From an uncultured Luminiphilus sp. (GTDB taxonomy: Bacteria > Pseudomonadota > Gammaproteobacteria > Pseudomonadales > Halieaceae): a stretch of DNA of 64,000 nucleotides. A program made the position numbers and the translations under genes. Location: assembly GCA_943789425.1 (NCBI GenBank), contig CALSUB010000008.1, forward strand, positions 1-64,000, in the 5' to 3' direction. A model generated the notes under the pieces. It had not been told where the DNA came from, made no database searches, and worked only from the letters and a program-made list of their open reading frames with translations. Below, one piece after another: positions 17,850 to 28,614 of this stretch (position 1 is its first letter; each line of letters starts with the position of its first letter).

Positions 17850-18343
17850 ACAAACCCCTGAATAAAATGGCGGTGCAAGCCACCATTAATGGTGAGCCGA
17901 CTGCTTTTCTGTGTTCCCCCGGTCAGGTGTTGGCGGATGTGCTGCGTGATGAGCTGGAGCTCATCGGGACTAAAATTGGCTGCAACACGGGTGACTGTGG
18001 CGCCTGTTCGGTCTTAGTCAATGATCGGTTGGTCTGCGCCTGTTTGGTGTTAGCAGCAGAAGTAGAGGGGCAGGCAGTTCAGACGATAGAGGGGATCGCA
18101 GAGGGGGGGGTGCTACACCCGGTGCAGCAAAAACTGCTCGAGCACGCCGGTTTACAATGCGGTATTTGCACGCCGGGCGTGGTGGTAGCGGCCAAGGCAC
18201 TCATAGAGCACAACCCAAATCCCACCGAAGAACAGGCACGCTACTGGCTGGCAGGTAACCTGTGTCGGTGTACCGGGTATGACAAGATCATTCGGGCTGT
18301 GCTGGATGCAGCTCAACAAATGCGACAGGAGGCTGCCGTATGA
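17846..18343 (+). CDS. Molybdenum hydroxylase 2Fe-2S subunit (CoxS/XdhC-like small subunit)
   Basis: A 165-residue iron-sulfur subunit with two [2Fe-2S] clusters. The plant-type ferredoxin cluster ligands are CNTGDCGACSVL with the fourth Cys in LVCACLV. The second, all-helical cluster domain has QCGICTPGVVVAAKAL and LAGNLCRCTGYDKI. The length is normal. It overlaps both neighbours by four bases (17846-17849 and 18340-18343), so the three subunits are translationally coupled. It transfers electrons from the molybdenum site to FAD. Confidence 0.93.
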   Translation: MNKPLNKMAVQATINGEPTAFLCSPGQVLADVLRDELELIGTKIGCNTGDCGACSVLVNDRLVCACLVLAAEVEGQAVQTIEGIAEGGVLHPVQQKLLEHAGLQCGICTPGVVVAAKALIEHNPNPTEEQARYWLAGNLCRCTGYDKIIRAVLDAAQQMRQEAAV

Positions 18344-20573
18344 ATGCCTATCAAGAGTTTTCGATTATTGGCTCGCGCCCCGTGCGCCCCGATGGGCTTG
18401 ACAAAGTCACAGGACGAGCTCGCTACGGTGCTGATCTGAATATGCAGGGTCAGATCTACGGCCATATTGTGCGCAGCCCGCACGCGCATGCGATCATTGA
18501 GTCAATCGACACCAGTCAAGCTCTGGCGATGGAGGGCGTGTTGGCGGTGATGACGGGAGCAGACCTGCCGGAGCCTGGTGACTCTGTGCTCGGTGGCGGC
18601 GAGGGTGCGATAGCGCTCAAAGATTTGAGCCCGATGGTGATGTCTCAAGGCAAAGTCCTGTTTCATGCGCAGGCGGTGGCCGCCGTTGCGGCGACCTCAC
18701 CTGAGCTGGCCGCACAGGCGGCAGCGCTGGTCGCGGTCTCGTATCAGGTGCTCCCTGTGGTCACGAATATGGAAGACGCGTTGAGCGCGGACGCCCCTAT
18801 CCTTCACGAAGACCGCTTCCCTGATGGTTTCCCTGAGGAGCCGACCAATTTGGCAGCGCATATTAGTCTGGAGGTCGGAGAACCCGACGCCGCCTTCGAG
18901 CGCGCCGATGTTGTCATCGAGCAAACCTACTCGGTGCCGATGTGTCATCAAGGGTATATCGAGCCCCACGCGTGCGTGGCCCGCGTTGATGCAGCAGGGC
19001 AAGTGGACTTATGGTGCAGCACGCAAGGCCACTTTGTGGTGGCGCAATTTACGGCCGCGTTAACGGGCATTGATGTGGGTAAGGTCAAGGTGACGGCGTC
19101 AGAAATTGGCGGCGGATTTGGTGGCAAAACAACGGTCTACCTAGAGCCGCTGGCGGTAGTGCTGGCTCAAAAGTCAGGTCGTCCTGTCAAAATGATCATG
19201 GATCGCGGCGACGTATTCAGAGTGACTGGCCCGCGCCGGGTGCGCAAACACGCGTTAAATTGGGCGCCACGCAAGATGGTCAATTAGTCGCCGCCGACGT
19301 TGAATGCGTGATGGACTCGGGTGCCTATAGCGGCAACCCTGCGAGCTTCCCTGCTTTCATGGCAACGGCTTGTTACAAGTTGACCGACGCTCGCTCGACG
19401 GGTCGTGCTGTCTATACCAACAAACCAAAAATCCATGCGTATCGTGCGCCGAGTGTGCCGCAAGTGACGCTGGGGTTTGAGCTCGCGATGACCGAGCTCG
19501 CAGCCGAATTGGGTATGGATCCGCTCGCGTTTCGACTCAAAAATGCGGTAGAGGAGGGTGATGTCAACATGATGGGGGCCCCCTATAACCGCATTGGTTT
19601 GCGGGAATGTCTCGAAGTAGCGAGTGCTCATGCGCACTACAAAGCACCGGTGGCCGAGGGGGAGGGCCGAGGCGTGGCGGCGGGATACTGGATTAATGCA
19701 GGCTTGCAATCGAGTGCCACCCTGAATGTCTTGTCAGACGGCCACTTATCTATTTTGACCGGGAGCCCCGACATTGGGGGTTCACGTGCGTCAATGGCGC
19801 TAATGGCAGCCGAAGTATTGGGCATTCCTTTTGAACATATTCATCCCCAGATTGCGGCGACCGACGCTGTGGGCCATTGTGATGTCACGGGGGGCAGTCG
19901 TACCACGCTGGCCACGGGACAGGCCGTTATTCAAGCCGCTGAACAGTGCGTCGCGGAGATGTGTCGTCGCGCGGCGGCCGAATGGGAGGTCGAAGCCGGT
20001 GTCGTCACCTGGTCTCAAGGCGCTGCGCATTATGGTGAACAATCCCTCACGTTTGAGGCATTGGCTCGCCGTGCTGGCACGATGGGCGGGCCGCTGACGT
20101 TTTCGAGTTCGCTTACGGCTAGTAGCGCCGCGCCGTCATTTGGCGTCCATATTTGTGACGCTAAAGTCGATAAAGAAACGGGCCGCACCACCATCACGCG
20201 TTACACCACGATTCAAGATGCCGGTAAGGCGATTCATCCCGCCTATGTAGAAGGGCAAATGCAGGGTGGCGCTGCGCAAGGTATTGGCTGGGCGTTGAAT
20301 GAGGAATACCTCTACGACGAGAACGGCGTCTTACAGAACCCTGGATTTCTGGATTATCGAATCCCGGTTGCCTCAGACCTGCCCTTTATCGATACGGTCA
20401 TTGTCGAGGTGCCCAATCCGCTTCATCCGTTTGGTGTTAAGGGCGTGGGTGAGGTACCGATCGTACCGCCAATGCCTGCGGTAGCCGAGGCGGTGTATCA
20501 GTCTGCAGGTGTGCGTTTGCGAGAGATGCCACTGAATCCACCCAAGATTGTCGCGGCGTTGCAGGAGCAATAG
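18340..20573 (+). CDS. Molybdenum hydroxylase large subunit (XdhA/CoxL family), one frameshift
   Basis: The molybdopterin-binding subunit. The first frame has the AOX a/b hammerhead (VTGRARYGADLNMQGQIYGHI...RSPHAHA) and GGGFGGKTTVYLEP. The frame breaks at 19257-19260: adding one A to the run of three restores ...LKLGATQDG. The second frame has AYRAPSVPQ, VTGGSRTTLATGQAV and VKGVGEVPIVPP with the catalytic Glu. Joined it is 744 residues, as expected. The AYRAPS loop lacks the Cys of true carbon monoxide dehydrogenase, so it hydroxylates another substrate, probably an N-heterocycle, aldehyde or aromatic CoA ester (inference). The homopolymer position suggests a read error. Confidence 0.88.
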
Positions 20574-20596
20574 TCAGGGTTAACGCGTGAAGTGAT

Positions 20597-21751
20597 TTAA
20601 GGCACTGCATTGGCGTCATTGCGCGTCAGTAAGTCCTCCTCGATGTAACGGAGGATAGCCTCTAAGGCAATTTCTCGCGGGAAGTCATTCTTATCGGCGA
20701 ATAGAGCCTGAGAGATTTGGTGTTGTCGCGCGATAGGGACCGACATGGCCCAATGATCGGCGTTAAAAAAACCCAGCAGGGTGGACCCCGGGATGACCTG
20801 GTCGTAAAAGACCAGCTGACTGTCGTTGCGCGCGTCTTGCAATTGCCCTAGTTTTTTATGCGACCCTTGTAACCCGTTCGAAATATTGGCGGGGTCAGGG
20901 AAAGACACCACCGAGTAGTAACGGATGTGCTCTGGTAGCGTATGTTCTGCAAACCATTGCTCACGGTTGGCAGGCATCAAGGTCTCCAGTGCCTTGGAGT
21001 CTTTCTTCTCGCACTCTGCTCCCGGAATTCGTGTCAGCCAGCGCAGCTGCTTTTCGTTAGCCTCTTCAGCCAATGCTGAGCCCCAGACGGCGCCCGAGTA
21101 AGATACCACTGCCGTCACATGCCGAGCTAAATCGGGGTAGTTGGCAAGAAACGCAAAAATATCGGGTAATCCCTTGGAATAACCGACGAGAACCAGTGGT
21201 CTGCTGTCGTTTTCCTGATCCCGAGACTGAATAGATTGCGCGATCAGATCGCCATTGGTCTCTGAGCTGGCGATCCCTTCGACTTGAATAAACCCCGTTT
21301 CGTAGCCTAGTTCGGCCACATGTTGCGGTGCCGAATTGTCATGATGTAACCAGGGTTTAATACAGGAGTAGCCTAGACCTGGGACCATTTTCCCAACTAA
21401 TTTTAACGTCGACGTACCCAGATCAACGGGCTGCCCTGTTGCAGGGGGTTCGTCGTCAAAGCGCACGAGGGCCTCATCGCAGGATCTGAAATCGGGCAGC
21501 TGTGCGCCGTGGTCTTCGTTGGCGGCACAAAAGATCTCTCGAAACCGGGCGCGTCCATCGGTGATGTTGTATTGATTGCCCGGCTCAAACGAGACCGGGT
21601 CAATCGTATAGGAGAAGGGCACCTTCGGTTGACTGGAGCAGCTGATCAATAGGGGCAAGCTCGCAAAGATCGCAACACAGCAGAGTGCTCTCGCTAATTT
21701 GGGATCACGGTTGATGATGTTGTGGTTTGTAAAGGCCACTCTATTCAGCAT
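20597..21751 (-). CDS. Lipoprotein with serine-hydrolase-like fold
   Basis: A 384-residue predicted lipoprotein: the leader ends LPLLISC, a lipobox with the Cys at about residue 38. The body looks like an alpha/beta hydrolase: LVLVGYSKGLPD gives GxSxG with Ser, and FFNADHWAMS near residue 335 gives a candidate His. The order fits a lipase or esterase held at the envelope, but I do not recognise a named family. Its ATG at 21751 overlaps the end of the LssY-domain lipoprotein gene by about 11 bases, so the two are probably translated together. Confidence 0.65.
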   Translation of the reverse strand: MLNRVAFTNHNIINRDPKLARALCCVAIFASLPLLISCSSQPKVPFSYTIDPVSFEPGNQYNITDGRARFREIFCAANEDHGAQLPDFRSCDEALVRFDDEPPATGQPVDLGTSTLKLVGKMVPGLGYSCIKPWLHHDNSAPQHVAELGYETGFIQVEGIASSETNGDLIAQSIQSRDQENDSRPLVLVGYSKGLPDIFAFLANYPDLARHVTAVVSYSGAVWGSALAEEANEKQLRWLTRIPGAECEKKDSKALETLMPANREQWFAEHTLPEHIRYYSVVSFPDPANISNGLQGSHKKLGQLQDARNDSQLVFYDQVIPGSTLLGFFNADHWAMSVPIARQHQISQALFADKNDFPREIALEAILRYIEEDLLTRNDANAVP

Positions 21752-23067
21752 TGGGTTGCAGGTTTGGATGCCACTGCGGTAACCACATTAGGTGATCAAT
21801 TTCGTCGAGCGACGTGGTCTCTTCAGAAAAGAAAAAGACAGCGCGGTAGCCATCTGAATAGTAAGGGTCGGGTGTGAGATTATAGTGGGTGTCTGTCTCG
21901 GTGGAGATCTGGGAGCCAGCGACGTAGCCAATACCGGACAGATTTTGTGAATACGCCAGATCCCCAGCCAGCCCGTCTCGGGTATGGTCAACGAAGGGAT
22001 CTATCGTGTGAGTTGTTAGTGTGTTTTTAAAGAAGGCAACCCCGATGTCGCGGCTGATTTGCCCTAAAAAGACATCCATATTCGCGAAAGCGGTAAGGTG
22101 CCAGCCACAGACGAATATGATTACGTCGGCTCACTGACTGCCGTGCCTTTTGTAACCCTAAATCTTGTGAACGACCATAGTGGTAGAGCGGACTGATCGG
22201 TGAATAGAGGTATTGCCTACCAAAAATAAATGAACGCGTAGTTTTGAGCGCTGACTTCATATGATTAATCTCGGTGACGTGCCAACCGCGACGAATCAGA
22301 GCGCTCATAATGGCTGACCGATCGCCAACGAATACGATATTGAGCGGATCTCCGGTAGCAGTACCCTTCTGATTGGTGGCGCAGCAGGCTTCGTTCTGAA
22401 GACGCGCTTGCAAATCTTCCGTTGCAGTCAAATTCTCGATGGTCGTATATAACTGATCTAAGTCGACATACTCCATGCCGGTGTTGAGCCCAGGAATCTT
22501 GATGGTAAACACGAAGTTGAATAATGCGGTGTCACTCAATAGATCAACATTGATGTTTTTAAATCCCTCATCGATATTGGTGAAGATATAGCCGTCAACA
22601 GAGGCACCAGGCGAGACCGGGTTCTTAAATTCAGACGTCTGAAAAAAAAGGTCCATCTCTCTGTCTACTTGTTTGGGGCCGGCATGCCGAAGAAAAGCCG
22701 CCTCTGCGGGAGAAATATAGGCATCGTCGACGGCGTTTCGCATTAGCGTGAGACTCTGTTGAGTGCCGTTTTCCACGCTAATCCAGACGGGTTGAACGCG
22801 CGACTTATAAAGATTAGTTCCGAATAGTTGCTGAGTCTCTTCCTCTGACGGAACCGCGACGGTTACGGTGATATTGTCGCGAGTTTCCGTTTCGCTGCGG
22901 CTCAAAAAAATGACGTCTTCAGGTGCAACAGGTTGCTGCCAGGCTGGGGTACAGGAAGCCAGTGCTGAGGCAAGCGTTGCCATTAGTACTAGACGCCTGA
23001 GGGAGCGGTAGAGGGTGGGACGATGGAGGGTGGGGCTGCCAGCAAACATCCGGATATGGTAATCCAT
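21741..23067 (-). CDS. LssY C-terminal domain lipoprotein (frameshifted)
   Basis: The N-terminal frame (23067 to about 22081) has a lipoprotein leader ending ALASC, an unknown middle region, then LNIVFVGDRSAIMSALIRRGWHVTE and SFIFGRQYLYSPISPLYHYGR, typical of the LssY C-terminal domain. One extra base near 22081 breaks the frame; removing it gives RFREMDVFLGQISRDIG, which continues to DPFVDHTRDGLAGDLAYSQ and GYVAGS. Joined, it is about 441 residues. The domain is found in membrane or envelope proteins of unknown function, often next to PAP2 or DedA-like domains. Here it is coupled to a hydrolase-like lipoprotein. Confidence 0.75.
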
Positions 23068-23261
23068 AACCCGATGTTGTGGTCCACTTAATTGACTGCA
23101 AGGCAGGCGATGTTTGGGCGCAGGTCTCTGTGTTCGCTATGGGTATAGTGATCTTCGATCGAAGATGCTTTTTTTGTGGCGCCCTGTATGGTGGGGTCAA
23201 TGGAGTAGGCAAATTGCAGAAAGGATCGCTGCCAATTTTTTTCACAGGTAGAGGAATTGTT

Positions 23262-23687
23262 ATGAAGCAATGGGTAATGGTATTTTTGTTCTGTATTGCA
23301 CCACTGGCCGTAGCCGATGGGCACGGGGAACTGGGTCTTGAGAAGCGTCAGCCTGATGCACCGATGACGGTGACCTCCGTCACATTAGGGCAGGAAACGA
23401 CTGCGATCAGTGCGCAGGGTGATATGGAGGGGTACGGCAAGGTCTATGTCACGTATCACTTGTCTTATAACAGCGATCGTAATGGTGGTACGGTCGACGG
23501 ACAAGGCCGTGGATTTACCGAAGCGGGCGTCGCTTCTGGAAGATTCCAAGGTTTCTGGGAGTTAGTCGATGGCGTGGTGGTCATGCGAAACGTGGTCAAT
23601 ATCACTAACGATACGATGAACTTGGATGTGATCGAATTTAACCCACTGACCGAGGAATTACTGGTCAAGGCTTACGTTTTGAAATAA
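23262..23687 (+). CDS. Small secreted protein, predicted N-terminal ATCUN-type site
   Basis: A 141-residue protein with a Sec signal peptide (MKQWVMVFLFCIAPLAVA) and likely cleavage after AVA, so that the mature chain begins Asp-Gly-His. His at position three is the ATCUN metal-binding pattern. The rest is a beta-rich domain (YGKVYVTYHLSYNSD, GTVDGQGRGFTEAG, SGRFQGFWELVDGVVVMRNVVNI) of about 115 residues that I cannot assign to a family with confidence. GAGG upstream supports the ATG at 23262. A strong terminator follows at 23701-23726. Confidence 0.72.
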   Translation: MKQWVMVFLFCIAPLAVADGHGELGLEKRQPDAPMTVTSVTLGQETTAISAQGDMEGYGKVYVTYHLSYNSDRNGGTVDGQGRGFTEAGVASGRFQGFWELVDGVVVMRNVVNITNDTMNLDVIEFNPLTEELLVKAYVLK

Positions 23688-23700
23688 AGCGAGCCTCATA

Positions 23701-23726
23701 AAAAACCCGGCCGTAGCCGGGTTTTT
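23701..23726. terminator. Bidirectional rho-independent terminator
   Basis: A stem of CCCGGC/GCCGGG with loop CGTA, flanked by five A on one side and six T on the other, so it can end transcription from either strand. It lies between convergent genes ending at 23687 (plus) and 23780 (minus). Confidence 0.92.
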
Positions 23727-23779
23727 TATGTTCATGGTGGGCATGATGTGCCGCACAAAAGTACGTTATTGAGACCCGC

Positions 23780-25239
23780 TCAACGCTTGATCTGCGCCTT
23801 AATATTTTTCTCCGTCGTTTTGCCATAAGGTGGCAGTAAGCCGCCGAGCTTCGCAACATTAAATTTCACCGACTGGCTGTACACCGACTTGGCGTGGCTA
23901 AAAGTTTTGAATCCCTCAATACCATGATACGAGCCCATACCTGAGGGACCAATGCCGCCGAAAGGCATATCTTCCTGCGCGATGTGGAAGATCACGTCGT
24001 TGATACACACGCCACCCGACGTCGTGCGGTGCAAAATCGCTTCCTCTTCGCTCTTATCACTGCCGAAGTAATAGGCAGCGAGGGGGCGCGGCCCACTGTT
24101 AATGTGGTCAATTGCTTCCTCAAACTGCGAGTAAGTGCGAATCGGAAGCAGTGGTCCAAAGATTTCTTCTTCCATACACAGCGCTTCGTTTTCGGGCGAG
24201 ATGACCAGCGTGGGGGGGATCTTTTGGGTCCCCGCAGTAAAATCTTCGTTGGCGGGGTTAAGGGGAATCACACGGCAACCGCGTTGCTCGGCATCGGCAA
24301 CATACGAACTCAGACGCGTATGGTGACGCTCATTCACGACAGAGGTGTATTGCTCATTGCTCAGCAGGCTAGGGTACATGTCGGCCACTGTCTTGGTCGC
24401 AATGCGAATCACCTCTTCCAGTTGTTCTTCGGGGACCAAAAGATAATCGGGTGCCAGACAGATCTGCCCCGCATTCAGGGTCTTGCCCACCATGATGCGC
24501 TCAAGGGCCTGCTCCAGATCTGGCGCTGCGAGAGAGCACGACGGGGGACTTGCCACCGAGCTCTCAGAGTGACCGGCACCAAATTACGGGCTGCTGCAGT
24601 CAGCACATGGCGCGCGATATTGGTCGCACCGGTAAAAATCATGTGGTCAAAAGGCAGTGACGTAAAAGCTTGTCCTACTTCGGGGCCACCCGAGAAGGTG
24701 GTGACCTCGGTCGGATCAAAAGCTTCAGCAATAATCTCTGCAACGACCTTCGACGTTTCAGGCGTGAATTCGGATGGCTTAATCATGGCACGATTACCCG
24801 CCGCCAGTGCACCGGCTAAGGGTTGAAAAATCATGGCGACAGGGAAATTCCACGGCGCGACGATCCCAACAACCCCTTTGGGTTGGTAGTGAATCCTGGA
24901 GCGTCCTCCCAGTAAACCCAGCGGGAAGGTAGACGGTCGCTTCTCCGCTTTCATCCACTTTTTCAGATGTTTGCGGCAGTGCTTCATCGAGCCAATGGAG
25001 GCTGCGACATCCGTCATCAGGTTAATTTGGTGAGGCCTACCGGCAAAGTCCTGGTCAATCGCGTCGCTGATGCGGTCAGCGTGACGCACCAAAACATCAA
25101 TGGCTCGGTTGATCCGATCGATGCGTGTCTCAGCCGAGACGTATCCTTCTTGTAAATAGCTCGCTTGCTGCGCTTTGAGCGCGTCTTGCATTTTGATTTC
25201 GGTATCGGGACTGACAGCAACTTGTTGTGGGGCATTCAT
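23780..25239 (-). CDS. Coniferyl-aldehyde-dehydrogenase-like ALDH (two frameshifts)
   Basis: An aldehyde dehydrogenase of the CalB group. The N-terminal frame starts at 25239 (GAGGAAAAAAAG before ATG) and has GIVAPWNFPVAMIFQPLAGALAAGN and FTGATNIARHV. The C-terminal frame has LNAGQICLAPDY with the catalytic Cys, EEIFGPLLPI and MPFGGIGPSGMGSYHG. Two extra bases, near 24566 and 24524, break the frame. Without them the segment reads LELGGKSPVVL (catalytic Glu) and SADLEQALERIM. Joined, it is about 485 residues, a normal length. It would oxidise aldehydes such as coniferyl aldehyde with NAD(P). The two breaks lie only about 40 bases apart. Confidence 0.85.
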
Positions 25240-25605
25240 CTTTTTTTCCTCACCGGACTTGCGGCCGCAAAGTATACACAGTTTGCTCCAGAGGAGGGCG
25301 GGCGTGACGCGCACTAAGTTGACGACAATGAAACTTAGGTATGGATCTCAAGCTATTGTTTTAAAATGATTAATTATGCTATTTGCGCAATTTTTCGTGG
25401 CCGATTACTGGTTTGAATGGTTGTGCCATAGTGAGGGACAAGGGCGCTAAGCCTGCCAGGCTCCCAAGGGCTGAGCGGCCAAGGGTGCCCGTCTGCCCGG
25501 TGCTTGCGGGGGTCGTCATGATGGGTACCATCGCATTGTGTTTTACCAAACCGCAGGAATACCCGCCGTTAGTGGCGCAGAGGCCGCCGCCAAGGCCAGC
25601 AGCGA
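25240..25605. other. Intergenic region upstream of the ALDH gene
   Basis: About 365 bases with an AT-rich stretch near 25335-25385 that could hold the minus-strand promoter of the aldehyde dehydrogenase gene. No gene is supported. The plus-strand open frame across 25383-25685 runs antisense into the Rieske gene and has no coding features. Confidence 0.45.
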
Positions 25606-26960
25606 TTAACGCCCTAACCGTCGCTCGAGCTCAACGTGGAAATGCCGTAAACGCTGTTCTTGCTCGCCCCATAGCTGCCCTTTAAAGGCTTTGCTGCGCA
25701 TCCCTTCTTGCACAGAGGGGAGAAAGTCAGCGTCTTGATTGAGCACTAAGCCCAGGCCGGGATCTTCGTTCAGTAGGAAGGTCTCTGTCTCAGGGCGGAC
25801 GGCGCCCGTCGCGTCAGTGCCCTCAGGCAAACCCATCCAGGCGGGGGGGACAATAATCCGGATCGTCGACCGGAAAGAGCAGTGTCATGGTGTCGTACCA
25901 GAACCGCTGGGGATCGGTTTCATGAGGCATAAAGCGCATCAAAAAAATGGCCTCAGGATGGCAGCCGATTTGTACGTTAGGGAAAATGCCGGTGGCCCAA
26001 CTATCGGAAAGTTGCCCATCTGCAAAACGGTCATAGCCCAAATCTAAGCGACTCGACCGATCGCGCTTGGCTTGCTGAATCGCCGCACGCACGTCGCCGG
26101 CGGTACCTTCAAAGGTGGCGGGGTCAACGCCCGACTTCTTGCAGCATGTATTGAAGGCCCTCATTCACCGTCGTTTGATCGGCTTGTCGTGGACTGGGCT
26201 GTCCCAGCGGTACGATCATGCGGCTGGCGCCGTGTGGATAGAGGTCATATTGCACGTTGAGGTCGCCCATGACCCCCCGCGTTTCGGGGTGCACTGCGTG
26301 GAGGTGGTAGCTCTCGTAAAAAGCCTCGACCCCCACTTTCCAATTTGAGCCCCATTCGCTGCGCACATGTCGCACGACGCGCATTTTATCGATTTGGTAG
26401 TTCTCGAGATAACCCTCGGGCAGGCCGATCACGTCTGCCAGGGCAGGTGGCTGATCTGCCATGCTGACAAAAATGAGCCCTGCGTGTTCTTGACAGGCAG
26501 CTGCGGTTAAGCCGGGTCGATGACAGATCACCGCTTCTTGAAAAGTATCTTCGTCGGTAATGGAGCGCAGCTCGCCGTTGTTGTGGAAGCTCCAGCTATG
26601 AAAAGGGCAGACGAAGACCTTCTTATTGCCGCGCTCCTCGGTGACGAGGCGAGCGCCTCGATGGGGGCAGACGTTGTAAAAGGCTTTGATGCCTTCTGCG
26701 GTTTTCGTGATGATCAGCGACTCGCTGCGCACTTTAAAGAGAAAATAATCACCGACATTGGGCAGATCAGTACTGACCCCTGCGATCAGCCAGCTGTCAG
26801 TCCAGATCTTTTGCCACTCTTGCTCGACTTGCTCATGACTGAAGTACCCGGATTTCCCATAGATCTCGGCGCCATTGTCGATCGCGGGCTGCTTGGCCTC
26901 GAGGCTCTCAGGGGGGGCGTCGGGGTTGATGATGGCAGTGGGGATGATTCGATTAGTCAT
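25606..26960 (-). CDS. Second Rieske non-heme iron oxygenase alpha subunit (two frameshifts)
   Basis: The N-terminal frame (26960 to about 26135) has the Rieske motif CPHRGARLV...VCPFHSWSF (CxH-17-CxxH) and the mononuclear iron site EAFYESYHLHAVHPET. The middle frame (26164-25823) holds FEGTAGDVRAAIQQ and GIFPNVQIGCHPEAIFLMRFMPHE. The C-terminal frame starts MGLPEGTDATG. One break lies near 26135. The other is in a run of seven G at 25843-25849, and with one fewer the text reads CPPAWMGLPEG. Joined, it is about 450 residues, as for naphthalene or toluate-type alpha subunits, though no beta subunit gene is nearby. It is the last gene of the 31.4-25.6 kb operon. Confidence 0.87.
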
Positions 26961-26987
26961 AGGCTCTTCTCGCTCTACAGATTTGCC

Positions 26988-27382
26988 TTATTCCAGGCGA
27001 AACACCGGTAGTGTGATGTTATCGGACCAGCTTTCAAAGTCGACCATGACGGCTAAACCGCTTGAGAGTGCTTCTGGCTCTGCGTCAATGATTTGGCTCA
27101 TCATGCGAGGGCCCTCAGCCAGATCGATCAGCGCGATCACATACGGTGCGGGGAAATCGGCAGAAACGCCTCGGCGCACCACGGTGTAGGTTGCAATGAC
27201 GCCCTTGCCCGCTCGCCGGTCAGCCACGACAGCGAGTCACTCTGGCAGGCATCGCAGTGGGTGCGGGGGTAGAACACCACATGCCCGCAGTGGTCACAGT
27301 GCTGCAATAGGAGCTCGCCCCGCTGACAGGCATCATAGAATGGCTGTTCGGTGGGGGTCGGATTCGGCGTTGGTCGGCTCAT
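26988..27382 (-). CDS. DUF35 OB-fold / zinc-ribbon protein, partner of thiolase-like enzyme (frameshifted)
   Basis: The N-terminal frame has a zinc ribbon: CDHCGHVVFYPRTHCDAC, two CxxC pairs. The C-terminal frame has the OB fold: GKGVIATYTVVRRG, PYVIALIDLAEGPRMMSQII, VMVDFESW. A missing G in a short G run near 27209 separates the frames. Joined, it is about 131 residues, normal for DUF35. Its ATG overlaps the stop of the upstream thiolase-like gene (ATGA), the tight coupling known for thiolase-like/DUF35 complexes such as Ltp2 with the DUF35 domain of ChsH2. It likely binds and stabilises that enzyme and holds the CoA substrate. Confidence 0.85.
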
Positions 27383-28575
27383 AGTGTTGCCTCTACGCCG
27401 AGGATCAACGTGGCGTGGCTCGACATAATCCCACCTTGGGCATGACAGAGGGCCGTCTGAATGTTAGGCAAGTTGGCGTGCTTGTGCGTCGCCCCGCATT
27501 TGCAGCATGGCCTCAGTCAGCCCAAACATGGCGCCCGGATTGCCCGGGTGGCAGTGAGACAGCATGCCGCCATGGGTATTGAGCGGCTTGGATCCCCCCG
27601 GGCGCGTCACGCCGCTGGCGAGGAATTCGCCTCCTTCACCTTTACGGCAGAAGCCAAGGTCCTCGAGCTGAATCAACAGCGCCGGCGTGAAGCAGTCGTA
27701 GAGCTGCATGAGATCAATCTGATCGGGTGTGAGGCCGGCTGCGGCGTAGGCGGCGTCGCCGGCTAAGACCGCTGCAGAGGTGGTTAAATCTTTGGCTTGG
27801 CTAATGTGCTCGTAAGCATGCCCCTCACCATAACCCAGCACATAGATCGGCTGATGGGGTCCTTCCTGAGCACGCGCTCGGCGCGTAATCACCACCGCCG
27901 CGCCTCCATCGGACACCAATGAGCAATCCAGTACCTTTCAGTGGGTCAGCAATCGGACGAGACTGTAAGACATCGTCAACGGTAATCAGCTCTCGCTTTT
28001 GCGCCTTAGGGTGTTGATTCGCCCACGCTGCGACAAGAGACCGCCGCCTCTGCAAACTGCGCCTCCGTGGTGCCAAAGCGATCCATGTGGGCCCGCGCGA
28101 TTAAAGCGTAGTAAGCCGGTACCGTTGGGCCGTAGGGCTGCTCGTAATGCGGGTGCCCTGAGCTCGACTGCACCACCATGGCTTGGTCACGCGTCATGAA
28201 GCTACGGAGACTGTCTGCCATCGCCACCACAATGGTGTCGGCCATGCCAGCAGCGATGGCGGCGACCGCCATATTGATGGCCATAAAGGTGGTGCCGCCG
28301 CCGGTGTTGACGGTCACACAATGCCGCGGTTGCCAGCCGAGATACTCGGCGACCGCCTCAGCGTGATACAGGATGGGTTCGGCAAAGGCGTTGCAGGTGA
28401 TCAGTCCATCGCAATCGGCGAGGGTGAGCCCCGCGTCTTTGACGGCGTTGAGCGTGACCTCGACACACAGTTCACGTGGGCTTTTGTCCGGGACGACGCC
28501 AACGGCGCTCTCTGCCATGCCGACGAGCGCGTATTCACCTCTCAATGCTTGCGATCTCATCGGGTCCTGACTCAA
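27379..28575 (-). CDS. Thiolase-like (SCP-x/Ltp-type) protein, possible retro-aldolase (three frameshifts)
   Basis: Three or four frames together form a protein of about 397 residues. Frame one has MRSQALRGEYALVGMAES and VNTGGGTTFMAINMAVAAI. The middle has WANQHPKAQKRELITVDDVL and RPIADPLKGT. The next has LVSDGGAAVVITRRARA, LMQLYDCFTPALL and NTHGGMLSHCHPGNPGA. The end is LCHAQGGIMSSHATLIL. Breaks lie near 28035, 27930 and 27478. The usual nucleophilic Cys of thiolases is absent (VNTGGGTTF), while a Tyr (LYDCF) is kept, as in SCP-x/Ltp2-type proteins. Paired with DUF35 it may be a retro-aldolase that removes a side chain rather than a true thiolase (inference). Confidence 0.82.
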
Positions 28576-28614
28576 CGCTGCAGCTGGGCGGTAATGATAC
28601 CGGGAGCCAGCACC

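Noticed and set aside
18340-20573. Aerobic carbon monoxide dehydrogenase large subunit
   Set aside because: The active-site loop reads AYRAPS and lacks the Cys of the form I CoxL signature.
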